Positions 38,364 to 46,994 of a DNA stretch of 64,000 nt are shown here, piece by piece; positions within the stretch are counted from its first letter, which is position 1; each line of letters opens with the position of its first letter. This DNA comes from Pirellulales bacterium (GTDB taxonomy: Bacteria; Planctomycetota; Planctomycetia; Pirellulales; JAEUIK01), in assembly GCA_019694435.1 (NCBI GenBank), contig JAIBBZ010000005.1:124001-188000 (forward strand). The letters run 5' to 3'. Under the pieces are notes generated by a model. It was not told the DNA's origin and searched no databases. It saw only the letters and a list, made by a program, of their open reading frames with translations. Both the position numbers and the translations under genes were made by a program.

Positions 38364-39155
38364 ATGAATTGGATCTATGTTTGGCCGACGTGGCCCCTGG
38401 TCGTGTTGCTGCTCGCGTTGATGTTCGTGTGCGACGAGTTGGGGTTTTGGCTGGGACGGAGCCGGCATCGCTGCGAGAACGAGGATTCGCGTCACGTTTC
38501 GTCCACGCTCAAGGCCAGTGTGTTCGGCTTGTCGGCCTTGCTCCTGGGGTTCACCTTCTCCATGACGGCCGCGCGCCATGACGTCCGCCGTCGGGTCGTG
38601 CTCGACGAGGCCAACGCCCTAGGTACCTGTTATCTGCGCGCGGGCCTACTCGACGGCTCGGCCGGCGAGCCGATCCGCCAGGCGCTCGCCAGCTACCTTG
38701 CGGCGCGCCTCCACCAGCATGCGCATGCCCTCGAACCGCAAGTCGTCGAGACCACGAATCGCGAGATTGATGGGCATCTGGACGCGCTATGGCGCGCCGT
38801 GAGCGCCGCCGCGAAGGCGAACCAGCAGCTCACGCTCACGAGCATGGTTGTGCCGGCCGCGAACGCGGTCATCGATTTGCACGCGACGCGAACCTGGGCC
38901 GTGCGCAATCATGTGCCCCCGGCCGTGCTGGCGCTGCTGGTCACGTGCACGCTTGTCTCGAGCGTCTTGATCGGTCACTCGTCGGGCCAGGTCGAGCGCC
39001 GGCACGCGGGCTTGTGGGTCGCCTCGAACGTGCTGTTGGCCCTGGTGTTGTTCGTCGTGCTCGACTTCGACCGGCCTGCCCGCGGCATGGTGCGCGTCGA
39101 TCATCAGCCGCTCTTCGATCTGCAATTCGCTTGGCAAGCGAGTTCCGGCCGCTAA
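38364..39155 (+). CDS. bestrophin-like (DUF4239) membrane protein
   Basis: A 263-aa membrane protein. Hydrophobic segments are near residues 8-25 (WPTWPLVVLLLALMFVCDELG), 48-66 (SVFGLSALLLGFTFSM), 185-205 (VPPAVLALLVTCTLVSSVLIG) and 218-236. The central stretch LGFTFSMTAARHDVRRRVVLDEANALGTCYLRAGLLD is the typical DUF4239 (bestrophin-like) signature. Related proteins are thought to be anion channels, but the function of bacterial DUF4239 proteins is largely unproven. It starts 10 bp after the FGE gene and 67 bp before the second sulfatase gene on the same strand, so co-transcription is likely. Its link to sulfatase maturation or sulfate handling is speculation from position. Confidence 0.8.
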   Translation: MNWIYVWPTWPLVVLLLALMFVCDELGFWLGRSRHRCENEDSRHVSSTLKASVFGLSALLLGFTFSMTAARHDVRRRVVLDEANALGTCYLRAGLLDGSAGEPIRQALASYLAARLHQHAHALEPQVVETTNREIDGHLDALWRAVSAAAKANQQLTLTSMVVPAANAVIDLHATRTWAVRNHVPPAVLALLVTCTLVSSVLIGHSSGQVERRHAGLWVASNVLLALVLFVVLDFDRPARGMVRVDHQPLFDLQFAWQASSGR

Positions 39156-39222
39156 GATGGGCACAATTGTCGCTCGACAATTGTTCTCAGTTCGGCTCTT
39201 GTCATGCTCGGGAGATCGCGCG

Positions 39223-40986
39223 ATGCGAATTCAATCTTTGTCTGCTGCGCTGGTTTGCGTGGCGATCGGCGGTGTCTTGGGCTGGTTTGCCGCCTCCAGT
39301 GGAGTCGTGGAACAGCCGATTGCCGCCGGGCCGGTCGCTGGCCTGATAGCGGAACAGCAAGCAGCAAGCAGCCCTGCGCCAACGCAGCAGCCCTGCTGCG
39401 ATGCGACGCTCGTGGCCATGGTGAACAAGCACAACGCCGTCGTTGCGGCCAATGCCCAGGCGACTGGAAAAAAGCCGAATATCTGCATCATCTGGGGCGA
39501 CGACATCGGGCTGACGAACATCAGCGCGTACTCCTTGGGGCTGATGGGCTATACCACGACGAACATCGACCGCATCGCCCGCGAAGGGATGATGTTCACC
39601 GATTACTACGGCGAGCAGAGCTGCACGGCGGGTCGTGCGTCGTTTCTGACCGGGCAGCACGGGCTGCGCACCGGGCTCACCAAGGTGGGCCTGCCCGGCG
39701 CCACCCTGGGCCTGCGCAAGGAAGACCCGACGATCGCCGAGTTGCTCAAGCCGTTGGGCTATGCGACCGGCCAGTTTGGCAAGAACCACCTGGGTGATCG
39801 CAACGAATTCCTGCCCACGGTGCATGGGTTCGATGAGTTCTACGGCAACCTTTACCACCTGAACGCCGAGGAAGAGCCGGAGCACCCGGATTATCCGAAG
39901 GATCCGGCTTTCCGCGAGAAGTACGGTCCGCGCGGCGTGCTCGATTGCAAGGCGACCGATCAGGACGATCCGACGGTCGATCCGCGGTTCGGCAAGGTCG
40001 GCAAACAGGTGATCAAGGATACTGGGCCCCTGACGCGCAAGCGGATGGAAACGATCGACGACGACGTCGCCAACCGCGCGTCCGAATTCATTTCGCGACA
40101 GGCCACGGCCGGCAAGCCGTTCTTCGTGTGGGTGAATTTCACGCACATGCATTTCCGCACGCACGTCAAGGCAGAAAGCCGCGGCCAGTCGGGCCCAGGC
40201 ATGAGCGAATACGTCGACGCGATGATCGATCATGACAAGAACGTCGGCACGGTGCTCAAGGCGCTCGACGACGCGGGTGTCGCCGACAACACGTTCGTGA
40301 TGTACAGCACCGACAACGGACCGCACATGAACACCTGGCCCGACGGCGCGATGACGCCCTTCCGCAACGAGAAGAACTCGAACTGGGAAGGCGCCTATCG
40401 GGTGCCGTGCATCGTCCGATGGCCGGGCAAGATCAAGCCGGGCAAGGTCTCCAACCAGATTGTCGGCCATCACGACTGGTTGCCGACGCTGCTCGCCGTG
40501 GCGGGTGATTCGGACGTGGTCGCGCGACTGGCCAAGGGGGCTCAGGTCGGAGAGATGCAATACAAGGTGCATCTCGACGGATTCAACCTTGTGCCCTACC
40601 TCACGGGTCAGCAGGAAAAGAGCCCGCGCGAGTCGTTCCTCTATTGCAACGACGACCAGGAGCTGACCTGCCTGCGCTATAACAACTGGAAGTTTGTGTT
40701 CATGGAGCAGCGGGCTCCCGGCACTCTGCGCGTCTGGGCCGAGCCGTTTACGACCCTCCGCGTGCCGAAGATTTTCAATATCCGGTTGGACCCATTCGAG
40801 CGCGCCGACATCACGTCGAACACCTATTACGACTGGATGATCGACCGCGCCTTCATGCTGGTGCCGGCACAGGATTACGTCGCCAAGTTCTTGATGACCT
40901 TCCGAGAGTTTCCGCAGCGCCAGAAGGCGGCGTCCTTCAACCTGGACGAGGTCCTGGATTCGCTGCAGAAGCCTCAGCAGCACTGA
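39223..40986 (+). CDS. arylsulfatase-family protein with CTAGR signature
   Basis: A 587-aa exported sulfatase. The N-terminus has a signal peptide (about residues 1-28). The metal Asps are in IWGDDIGLTNI (about 91-101). The modification motif is SCTAGRASFLTGQHGLRTG with Cys134, that is C-T-A-G-R instead of the usual C-x-P-x-R. Other typical regions are GKNHLGD, HMHFRTH, MYSTDNGPHMNTWPDGAMTPFRNEKNSNWEGAYRVPCIVRWPGKIK and FNIRLDPFERADIT. It should hydrolyse a sulfate ester (arylsulfatase/choline-sulfatase-like branch) outside the cytoplasm. GGGAGA before the ATG sets the start; the frame is open earlier. It follows FGE and the DUF4239 gene. Confidence 0.9.
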   Translation: MRIQSLSAALVCVAIGGVLGWFAASSGVVEQPIAAGPVAGLIAEQQAASSPAPTQQPCCDATLVAMVNKHNAVVAANAQATGKKPNICIIWGDDIGLTNISAYSLGLMGYTTTNIDRIAREGMMFTDYYGEQSCTAGRASFLTGQHGLRTGLTKVGLPGATLGLRKEDPTIAELLKPLGYATGQFGKNHLGDRNEFLPTVHGFDEFYGNLYHLNAEEEPEHPDYPKDPAFREKYGPRGVLDCKATDQDDPTVDPRFGKVGKQVIKDTGPLTRKRMETIDDDVANRASEFISRQATAGKPFFVWVNFTHMHFRTHVKAESRGQSGPGMSEYVDAMIDHDKNVGTVLKALDDAGVADNTFVMYSTDNGPHMNTWPDGAMTPFRNEKNSNWEGAYRVPCIVRWPGKIKPGKVSNQIVGHHDWLPTLLAVAGDSDVVARLAKGAQVGEMQYKVHLDGFNLVPYLTGQQEKSPRESFLYCNDDQELTCLRYNNWKFVFMEQRAPGTLRVWAEPFTTLRVPKIFNIRLDPFERADITSNTYYDWMIDRAFMLVPAQDYVAKFLMTFREFPQRQKAASFNLDEVLDSLQKPQQH

Positions 40987-41028
40987 ACGCGAGCGCTCAT
41001 CGTGCGCGGCGGCTGGCCGAAAGCGGTC

Positions 41029-42372
41029 TTACCACCACACGGCCAGCCGCGCGGCGAGCAGTTGCCCGACGCCCGTGCCTCGGTCCGGGTAGACGGGCGA
41101 CTCGTAGCTGTAGTTGAACATCAGACGCACGTAGTCGGACAGGTACCAATTGACGCCGCACGTAAACTGCGGCAGCTGCTGGCCCTGGGGGAACCCGTTC
41201 GATCCGAGCGGCGCGTTTCCGTCGACCGTGTCGAGCCAGGCGAAGCGCGTGGTGAGTTCCCAGGCGCCGGGCCCGCGCGAGCGGTCTTCGGTGTTTGATC
41301 CGCGTAAGAATGGGCGACGTACTTCGACGTTGCGGAAGGTCCCCATCTCTTTTGAATAGAGGCGATGCTCGCCCGTGAGGAACCAGCCGCCGGCCGCGTA
41401 ACAGCCATGGTAGAAGACCGCGCCGGCGTCGGGCTGATCGATCCACGATCCATACCACTCGGCCTGCGCCCACCAGCCGTCGCGAACCGCCGCCGCTTGC
41501 AGATTGACCAATTGCTGATAGTTGGCTGGGATCTTGATTTGCCTTGAGAAGGCCCCCGCCGGCGGATTATCCACATCGAGCAGCAACGATTGCTGTCGCT
41601 GCGCGACGTCGATCTCGCCATGCTCGGGCAGCCGCTCGGAAAGTGCCAATCCGAAGTGCAGCAGCCGGCGCCCGGAATCTTCGACGACGGGGGCATAGGT
41701 CAGCCGCTCGGTGAAATCGACCGTGCTGCCCGCGCCCGAGGCGAAGTCTCCGGGACCGTCACCGGCGTGCGCCGCCACGACGGCCCAGGTGCCGCGCTGT
41801 TCGAACATTGTGGCAAACCAGCCGAGTCCCCAGTTGCGCACCGGGTCGAACACGCCGGCGGGAGAGCGTTCGATGAATGGCAAGAAACGAGCGCTCGTAT
41901 AGCCTTCGAGGTTAAAGGGTTCGCGGAAGTGGCCGCAGCGAAACTCGCCCTCCTCGCCCTGATTGCCCAGGCCGACGAACACGTCTTGCGGCACGACCTC
42001 GCCGGTGGCCACGTCGATCTCGGTGACGTAGCGGCCCCAATCGTCGAACTTGCCCTCGGCGCCGACGCGAGCCCGGCGCAACCCGGTGACGTCGCCGTAG
42101 TGGCCGACGATCGCCTCGCTCGCGGCACTTTGCACGACCCACAGCGAGTCGGTGTCGATGCGCCCCCGCAGCTTCAAGGTGACCGTCGGAGAGAGCTGCC
42201 AGGTGCGCCGCCAGATAGGGTCGGTTGCGGGTGCTTTGGCTGCGCTGCTCGCCGCGGTCGGCGAGGATGCCGATTGCAACTCGACCGCCCTGCAGATCCG
42301 GCAAGCTACTGGGCCGGGCGACATGCCGCAGACCGCCAACAGCAGAATCGCAAGCAGCCAAGCGCGCGACAT
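41029..42372 (-). CDS. outer-membrane porin, OprO/OprP (phosphate-selective) family
   Basis: A 447-aa beta-barrel protein. A signal peptide occupies about residues 1-24 (ending PVACR). The barrel shows alternating Phe/Tyr/Trp strands: LKLRGRIDTDSLWVV, RRARVGAEGKFDDWGRYVTEIDVATGEVV, PQDVFVGLGNQGEEGEFRCGHFREPFNLEGYTSARFLPFIERS, which is the characteristic OprO/P signature (FREPFxLE...R...ER). It ends in aromatic WW, a usual OMP C-terminus. It allows uptake of phosphate, pyrophosphate or other anions through an outer membrane. In planctomycetes such porins are often near polymer-degradation genes. It faces the sulfatase (convergent), so co-regulation is not implied. Confidence 0.85.
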   Translation of the reverse strand: MSRAWLLAILLLAVCGMSPGPVACRICRAVELQSASSPTAASSAAKAPATDPIWRRTWQLSPTVTLKLRGRIDTDSLWVVQSAASEAIVGHYGDVTGLRRARVGAEGKFDDWGRYVTEIDVATGEVVPQDVFVGLGNQGEEGEFRCGHFREPFNLEGYTSARFLPFIERSPAGVFDPVRNWGLGWFATMFEQRGTWAVVAAHAGDGPGDFASGAGSTVDFTERLTYAPVVEDSGRRLLHFGLALSERLPEHGEIDVAQRQQSLLLDVDNPPAGAFSRQIKIPANYQQLVNLQAAAVRDGWWAQAEWYGSWIDQPDAGAVFYHGCYAAGGWFLTGEHRLYSKEMGTFRNVEVRRPFLRGSNTEDRSRGPGAWELTTRFAWLDTVDGNAPLGSNGFPQGQQLPQFTCGVNWYLSDYVRLMFNYSYESPVYPDRGTGVGQLLAARLAVWW

Positions 42373-42605
42373 GAGCCCAATGCGACCAGGGTTACGACCG
42401 TTCCGGCAATGTCAACGATTCCGGGTCACTGAGATTCATCGGGCCGGTCAGCCGCGGAGCACGCTGGCAAGCAGGAGACACGGCCCATTCGGCGGGGCGA
42501 GCCCTCGCTGTCTGTTCCGCCTATGCGGCCTGCGGCGAGTTTGCGGAGAAGCCGGCGGCCAACCGTGTGCCCAGAGCACACCGTGACCGGCCGCGGAGGC
42601 AGCGG

Positions 42606-43727
42606 CTATTTCACCAGCCGCCAGCCCTGCCCGTCGACTTCCAGGGCCGTGTGCCCCCGGTATCGGTCGTAGGTGGCGTTCATCGCGTCGAGATCGTCGA
42701 AGAAGCCGACGACGTGTGCCGCGCTGAACGATTGCCCCGCGCGAATCGGCCGGCCGTACACTTCTTCGATCATCACGATGATGCCGCCGGGGCGTTGGCT
42801 GCACCACGCCTCGTAAACGATCTCCGGATCGAGCGTGAGCCCGGCGAGCCACGGCCCATCGCGCCCCGTTTGCGGATCGCGCAGATGATACGCGCGGATG
42901 AACCGCTCGGGCGTGTGGTGCGTGTCGCGGCGATAGCCGAATTTCAGATCGGGCGGAAACGGCGCGAAGAATTCGCTGGCCGGGATATGCACGCCTTGCG
43001 GCCCGCTCAGGTAGCTGAGGTACATCTCGCTGAACGTATCGCCGCGCTCGTGGCGCACGCAGCCGGGCGTGTCGTTGCGAAGAAACAATTCTTCGGCGTC
43101 GTTCACCGAGTCGATCTTGTCCATCAAGACAAAGAACCGCTGCCCGCGCGGAAAGACGATGAGCTGCGTCCATTGCGATCCCGCCTTGCGGCCGGGGGCG
43201 GCGTACTCGAACTTGTAGCGCGTCCGCACGGCCACGTAATCGGCGCCACGGATCACCTCGGGCTCGACCGGTTTCATGCGGTGGCAAAGCTGCGGGCCTT
43301 CCACCATCCGCTTGCGGTGGCTGCTGCCGTGCGCCATCAGTGCATATTCGCGCCGCGCCGGGTCAGTCTCGTTTTCGTACCAGGTGTAACGGCCCACGCC
43401 GTTGCCGTCGGGCGCGAACACCTGCTCGGCCCATTCGGCGTCGCTGCCGGGCTCCATGAGCCAGTCGATGACCATCAGTCCGTCGCCCACCTCGCGAAAC
43501 CCGGTGGCCTTGTCGAGAAACGAACCCTTCTCGATCCCGGTCATCCAATGCTTGGGATTGCGCTTGGGAATGACGGCTTCGAGCTGCTCGGTCTCGATCT
43601 TGATGGCCCGTTCGTCCTCGGTCACTTGGGCCCAGTCGGCGGCCACGCCCGCCGTCGTGTGCCCGACGACCAACGCTGTCAGCAGCACGCCCAGCGAAGC
43701 GTTCCCAAGACGTCGATTGATGTTCAC
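42606..43727 (-). CDS. secreted protein of unknown function, 373 aa
   Basis: The protein begins with a signal peptide (MNINRRLGNASLGVLLTALVVG...AGVAADW). It starts with GTG preceded by AGGAGT 6 bases upstream. The mature part is mostly beta-strand with many aromatic residues: AIKIETEQLEAVIPKRNPKHWMTGIEKGSFLDKATGF, RKRMVEGPQLCHRMKP, YKFEYAAPGRKAGSQWTQLIVFPRGQRFFVLMDKID, ELFLRNDTPGCVRHERGDTFSEMYLSYL. The overall pattern looks like a beta-sandwich or galactose-mutarotase-like fold acting on a carbohydrate, but I do not recognise the family. It is the third gene of a minus-strand group headed by a Gfo/Idh/MocA oxidoreductase. Confidence 0.6.
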   Translation of the reverse strand: MNINRRLGNASLGVLLTALVVGHTTAGVAADWAQVTEDERAIKIETEQLEAVIPKRNPKHWMTGIEKGSFLDKATGFREVGDGLMVIDWLMEPGSDAEWAEQVFAPDGNGVGRYTWYENETDPARREYALMAHGSSHRKRMVEGPQLCHRMKPVEPEVIRGADYVAVRTRYKFEYAAPGRKAGSQWTQLIVFPRGQRFFVLMDKIDSVNDAEELFLRNDTPGCVRHERGDTFSEMYLSYLSGPQGVHIPASEFFAPFPPDLKFGYRRDTHHTPERFIRAYHLRDPQTGRDGPWLAGLTLDPEIVYEAWCSQRPGGIIVMIEEVYGRPIRAGQSFSAAHVVGFFDDLDAMNATYDRYRGHTALEVDGQGWRLVK

Positions 43728-43767
43728 GTCTGCACTCCTGAAGTACGATCCGGCCAGCGCGGCCGGG

Positions 43768-44763
43768 TCAGTTCGTCGCTGCGCTCGCCGTGCCTTCGGG
43801 CGCGGGGTCCAGGGCATTGCAGGCGGCCAGCGCCATGACGGCCATCGCCGTGCCTGCGTGGGTGATGTAGTGCTTACCGTCGGCCCAGGCCGATCGCGTA
43901 AACCAGCGTCCACTGGCCCGCTGATTCTGACGAAGCCAGTCGACGCCGCGCACCAGGCGTGGATCGTTGGCGGCCACCCCGGCAACACGCGCGAGATAGA
44001 CAACCAGTCCGGTCGCATAGCCGTCGCTATGTTCGAGGTCCTGTGGCGAGCTGTCGGAGCGATCCCAATTGCCCAAGCTGGCAAACACCCAGCCTCCGTC
44101 AGGTCGCTGCAAGGCGAGCAACTCGTCGAGCACGGCCTGCTGTTCATCGGCCGTGAGAATGCCGTCCACCTTGGCCGAGGCCCACAGCAGCATCGCGCGG
44201 TGGTGTAGCATCGTCGGCGGGTGCTCGCGGAAATAGGCCCGCAGCTTGTCTAGATTTGCGACAACGGCCGCTTCGCGCGCGTAGCCCTCGGGCGCCCAAC
44301 CGGCCGCCAAGGCGGCCATCGTGGCACCAAAGTGTTCGTCCGATTCCATCGGCGGCCAGTTGCAACTGATCCAGTCGAAGCCGCCGTCGGCACGCTGCAC
44401 TTCCCACATCCGATCCAGGGCCAAGCGCGTCGTGGGGTGCAGCTTGCCCGTCGTGGCGGCGTCGTGCGAGGCCAGCACCGCGGCCGTCATCACCACTTCG
44501 GCGTCCCAGCGCGGCCCCTTGTCGGGCCAACGCTCGGTGACGATCTGCTCGGCAAACGTCCGCACGGCCGCCTCGGCCGGGGAACGGGTCGGCATTTGGG
44601 GCCGGGCCAGCAAGTACAGGTAGTTCGTGTGGCAGGTCATGCACTTGCGCTGCTCTTGCCAATGGAGCGAGGCGTTGTCGAGAAACTGGGCGGCCCGAGC
44701 CACCGAAAAGCTTCCCAGCGGCTCATCGGCCGTGTTCGGCCCGGGATCGGTGACGGCTGGCAA
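43768..44763 (-). CDS. prenyltransferase/squalene-cyclase-fold protein with CxxCH, apparent 5' frameshift
   Basis: The readable part has 331 residues. A CMTCH motif occurs at 41-45, followed by repeated (alpha/alpha)6-barrel segments typical of the prenyltransferase/squalene-hopene cyclase fold: QRADGGFDWISCNW, LQRPDGGWVFASLGNWDRSD, WLRQNQRASGRWFTRSAW (QW-like). No SHC DXDD motif is seen, so catalysis as a cyclase is unlikely. The only start in this frame is a TTG at 44763 without a ribosome-binding site. A separate frame, starting with ATG at 44879 after AAGGTGAGG, encodes a good signal peptide (MTLPLSQPLRAVFAFVVAGL) that should belong to this protein but is out of frame; see the frameshift feature. 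It lies between the oxidoreductase gene and the secreted unknown. Confidence 0.65.
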   Translation of the reverse strand: MPAVTDPGPNTADEPLGSFSVARAAQFLDNASLHWQEQRKCMTCHTNYLYLLARPQMPTRSPAEAAVRTFAEQIVTERWPDKGPRWDAEVVMTAAVLASHDAATTGKLHPTTRLALDRMWEVQRADGGFDWISCNWPPMESDEHFGATMAALAAGWAPEGYAREAAVVANLDKLRAYFREHPPTMLHHRAMLLWASAKVDGILTADEQQAVLDELLALQRPDGGWVFASLGNWDRSDSSPQDLEHSDGYATGLVVYLARVAGVAANDPRLVRGVDWLRQNQRASGRWFTRSAWADGKHYITHAGTAMAVMALAACNALDPAPEGTASAATN

Positions 44764-44879
44764 AGCGGGCTCGTCCGCCAGGCTTGTTGCAGTGAAGCCG
44801 GGCGGGCCGACAGCAGGCCCAGACCGGCGACCACGAACGCGAAGACCGCGCGAAGCGGTTGCGACAACGGCAGCGTCAT
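44764..44879 (-). pseudogene. probable 5' exon-like part of the CxxCH cyclase-fold gene, out of frame
   Basis: From ATG 44879 the frame encodes a convincing signal peptide (hydrophobic segment RAVFAFVVAGLGLLSARPAS, about residues 10-29), preceded by AAGGTGAGG. The downstream homologous sequence (FTATSLADEPALPAVTD, as read in the other frame) continues in a shifted frame from about 44800-44830, where the run GGCCCGCCCGGC makes an indel plausible. The signal-peptide frame continues for 80 codons before its stop at 44637. Whether the shift is a true mutation, a programmed event or an assembly error cannot be told from the sequence. Confidence 0.5.
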
Positions 44880-44903
44880 GACGACCTCACCTTGGCTTGG
44901 GAC

Positions 44904-46025
44904 TTAGACCAGCGTGAATGCCGGCAACCGTACGATCTCGCCGCCCTTGAGGGCCGATTCGTGAGCGCAGATTCCCACGCAGGTCCAGTTGGCCGATTGC
45001 ACGGCGTTGGGCCACGGGTCGCGGTCTTCGAGCAGTGCGCTGACGAACTCGTGGACGAGATGCGGATGCGAGCCACCGTGGCCGCCACCCTGGATGAACG
45101 ACAGGTGATCGGCGTCCTGGATCGAGCGCGTGAATTTCTGGATCGGCTCCGGCAGCCGATGGGCAAAGTCGGGCACCTCGACCTTCGAGGCGATTTCCGG
45201 TTCGGGCTTCTTGGCCGTGTGCAGGACGTGCGGCTCGCCCTCGACGAGCGTCCACTCGAAGCTCTGCTTCGTGCCGTACACGTCGAAGCTCTCGCGGTAT
45301 TGGCGCGCCACATCGTAGAGAAACCGCCAGATGTGGGCCGTGACGTCGCTGTCCTTGATCTTGATGTGGCACGACTCGACGGCGAAGCGGTTGCCCGACT
45401 TCTGCTGAATGTCTTCGCGCACGGTGCCCGAGCCGAAGCAGCTCACGTACTCGGCCCGCGCGTCGAGCAGGCCCAGGCAGGGGCTGACCACGTGCGTGGC
45501 GTAATGCATGGGGATCATCCGTTCCCAGTAGGCCGGCCAGCCGTCCATGTCCTGCGGGTGCGAGGCGGCCAGGTGCTGGATCTTGCCCAACTCGCCGCGG
45601 TCGTACAGGTCCTTGATGAACAGAAACTCGCGGCTGTAAACGACCGTCTCGGCCATCATGTACTTGAGGCCCGTCGCGCGAACCTTGGCGACGATTTGTT
45701 CACACTCGGCCACCGTCGTGGCCATCGGCACGGTGCACATGACGTGCTTGCCGGCGTCGAGCGCGGCCAGCGACATGGCCGCATGGTCCGGAATCGGGCT
45801 GTTGATGTGTACGAAGTCGACGTCCGGGTCCTTCAGGACGTCTTCGTAGCGGGAGTATCGGCGCTCGATGCCGAACCGCTCGCCGATCTCGCGCATATGC
45901 GCCTCGTTCCGCTGGCAAACCGCATACATGTTGGCCTGCGGATGCGCCTGGTAAATCGGGATAAACTCAGCCCCGAAGCCCAGGCCGATGATGGCGACAT
46001 TGACGGATTGTTTTTGCTTGCTCAT
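44904..46025 (-). CDS. Gfo/Idh/MocA-family oxidoreductase
   Basis: A 373-aa NAD(P)-dependent oxidoreductase. The Rossmann motif is IIGLGFGAEF (residues 12-21), followed by the C-terminal GFO/IDH domain with MAETVVYSREFLFIKDLYDRGELGKI and HYATHVVSPCLGL. The usual EKP lysine of the family is missing: the corresponding position reads HVMCTVPMATT (94-104). Known homologues of this subfamily share the CTVPM form. The enzymes oxidise sugars or inositol-like compounds, but the exact substrate cannot be read. The start MSKQKQ is the probable ATG; an earlier in-frame ATG exists at 46079. It heads the group with the cyclase-fold and secreted genes. Confidence 0.85.
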   Translation of the reverse strand: MSKQKQSVNVAIIGLGFGAEFIPIYQAHPQANMYAVCQRNEAHMREIGERFGIERRYSRYEDVLKDPDVDFVHINSPIPDHAAMSLAALDAGKHVMCTVPMATTVAECEQIVAKVRATGLKYMMAETVVYSREFLFIKDLYDRGELGKIQHLAASHPQDMDGWPAYWERMIPMHYATHVVSPCLGLLDARAEYVSCFGSGTVREDIQQKSGNRFAVESCHIKIKDSDVTAHIWRFLYDVARQYRESFDVYGTKQSFEWTLVEGEPHVLHTAKKPEPEIASKVEVPDFAHRLPEPIQKFTRSIQDADHLSFIQGGGHGGSHPHLVHEFVSALLEDRDPWPNAVQSANWTCVGICAHESALKGGEIVRLPAFTLV

Positions 46026-46118
46026 GGCGACCGGATGCTCTGTTCGTCGTTGCCCAAGGCCCCTTATTCGTTTCCGCAAGGGGGCACTATAACGCCTCGC
46101 CGCGCGCCGTTCACCTGG

Positions 46119-46994
46119 TCAAGGTGCACGGCCCGAGTCGCGCCATTCCTTCCGCGCGCCTTCGATGCGCAGCGGGCCGGCAACTTCTTGACCGTCGCGC
46201 AGCACCATGTAAGCGTCGGCCCCTGCCACGCTGTCCCAGGCCAAGGTCGCCAGTCCCCGGCTTGCCACCGCCGGCGAAGCCGCGGACCGCAGACCTTGGG
46301 CGCCGACGGCGATTAATGCATAACGATGCGGGTCGGTCCCGTCGGTGCGGACGATCTGCGGAGCGGCCGGCACGGGAAGTGGCATTTCCTGCACGCGGCC
46401 GCCCCAGAGCTCGAGCACCTCGTCGGCCGAGGGCAGCCCTCCGCCGCCGTATCCGCCGCCGCCGAGCGACATCATGCCCTGCCCGATCAAGGCATCGGTC
46501 AGTGGCTCGCTGTGTCCGGGTCGAAAAGTCTGCACGCGAAATCGACCGGGATGCGTGGCGCCGTTCCATTGCTCGCGCGGGACTTCGGACAGCTCGACGC
46601 CTTCGCCCTGAATGATGGTCGTTTGTCGCCACGCGTCGTCGAGCCAGACGTTCCACGAGATGTGACCCGGCGCGCGGCGCAGCGAGCCGTCGCGCTCCAG
46701 GGCGTGAAACCGGTCGTCGAACGGATCGTCGATTTCGCCCTTGATCAGCCGGCTGCGCACCCAGAGCCCGCCGGGGCCGTCGTGGAGCGCCCGGGCATAC
46801 AGGCCGCGTGGAATCTGTTGGCGCTCGTAGCCCGACTCCCAGGGCTGCTCGGTGTCGGAAACGATCAGCTCGTGTCGCACGACCAGCCGATCGACCACGA
46901 GTTCCCGGGGCGCCACCGCATCGCCGGGCGCCAGCTTCAGCAGGCCATAGGTCGCCATCACGGAAAGCGCAACGGTAAGTAGGCGGTCGGACAT
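46119..46994 (-). CDS. exported protein of unknown function, 291 aa
   Basis: The N-terminus is a signal peptide-like hydrophobic segment (MSDRLLTVALSVMATYGLLKLAPGDAVAPRE). The middle contains VVDRLVVRHELIVSDTEQPWESGYERQQIPRGLYARALHDGPGGLWVRSRLIKGE. There is a glycine-rich GGGGYGGGGLPS, and a C-terminal beta-rich part (LATLAWDSVAGADAYMVLRDGQEV) that resembles a fibronectin type III repeat. AGGGAGAG precedes the ATG. I do not recognise the family. It stands between the oxidoreductase group and the M56 gene, both on the same strand but with separate gaps, so neither association is firm. Confidence 0.55.
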   Translation of the reverse strand: MSDRLLTVALSVMATYGLLKLAPGDAVAPRELVVDRLVVRHELIVSDTEQPWESGYERQQIPRGLYARALHDGPGGLWVRSRLIKGEIDDPFDDRFHALERDGSLRRAPGHISWNVWLDDAWRQTTIIQGEGVELSEVPREQWNGATHPGRFRVQTFRPGHSEPLTDALIGQGMMSLGGGGYGGGGLPSADEVLELWGGRVQEMPLPVPAAPQIVRTDGTDPHRYALIAVGAQGLRSAASPAVASRGLATLAWDSVAGADAYMVLRDGQEVAGPLRIEGARKEWRDSGRAP

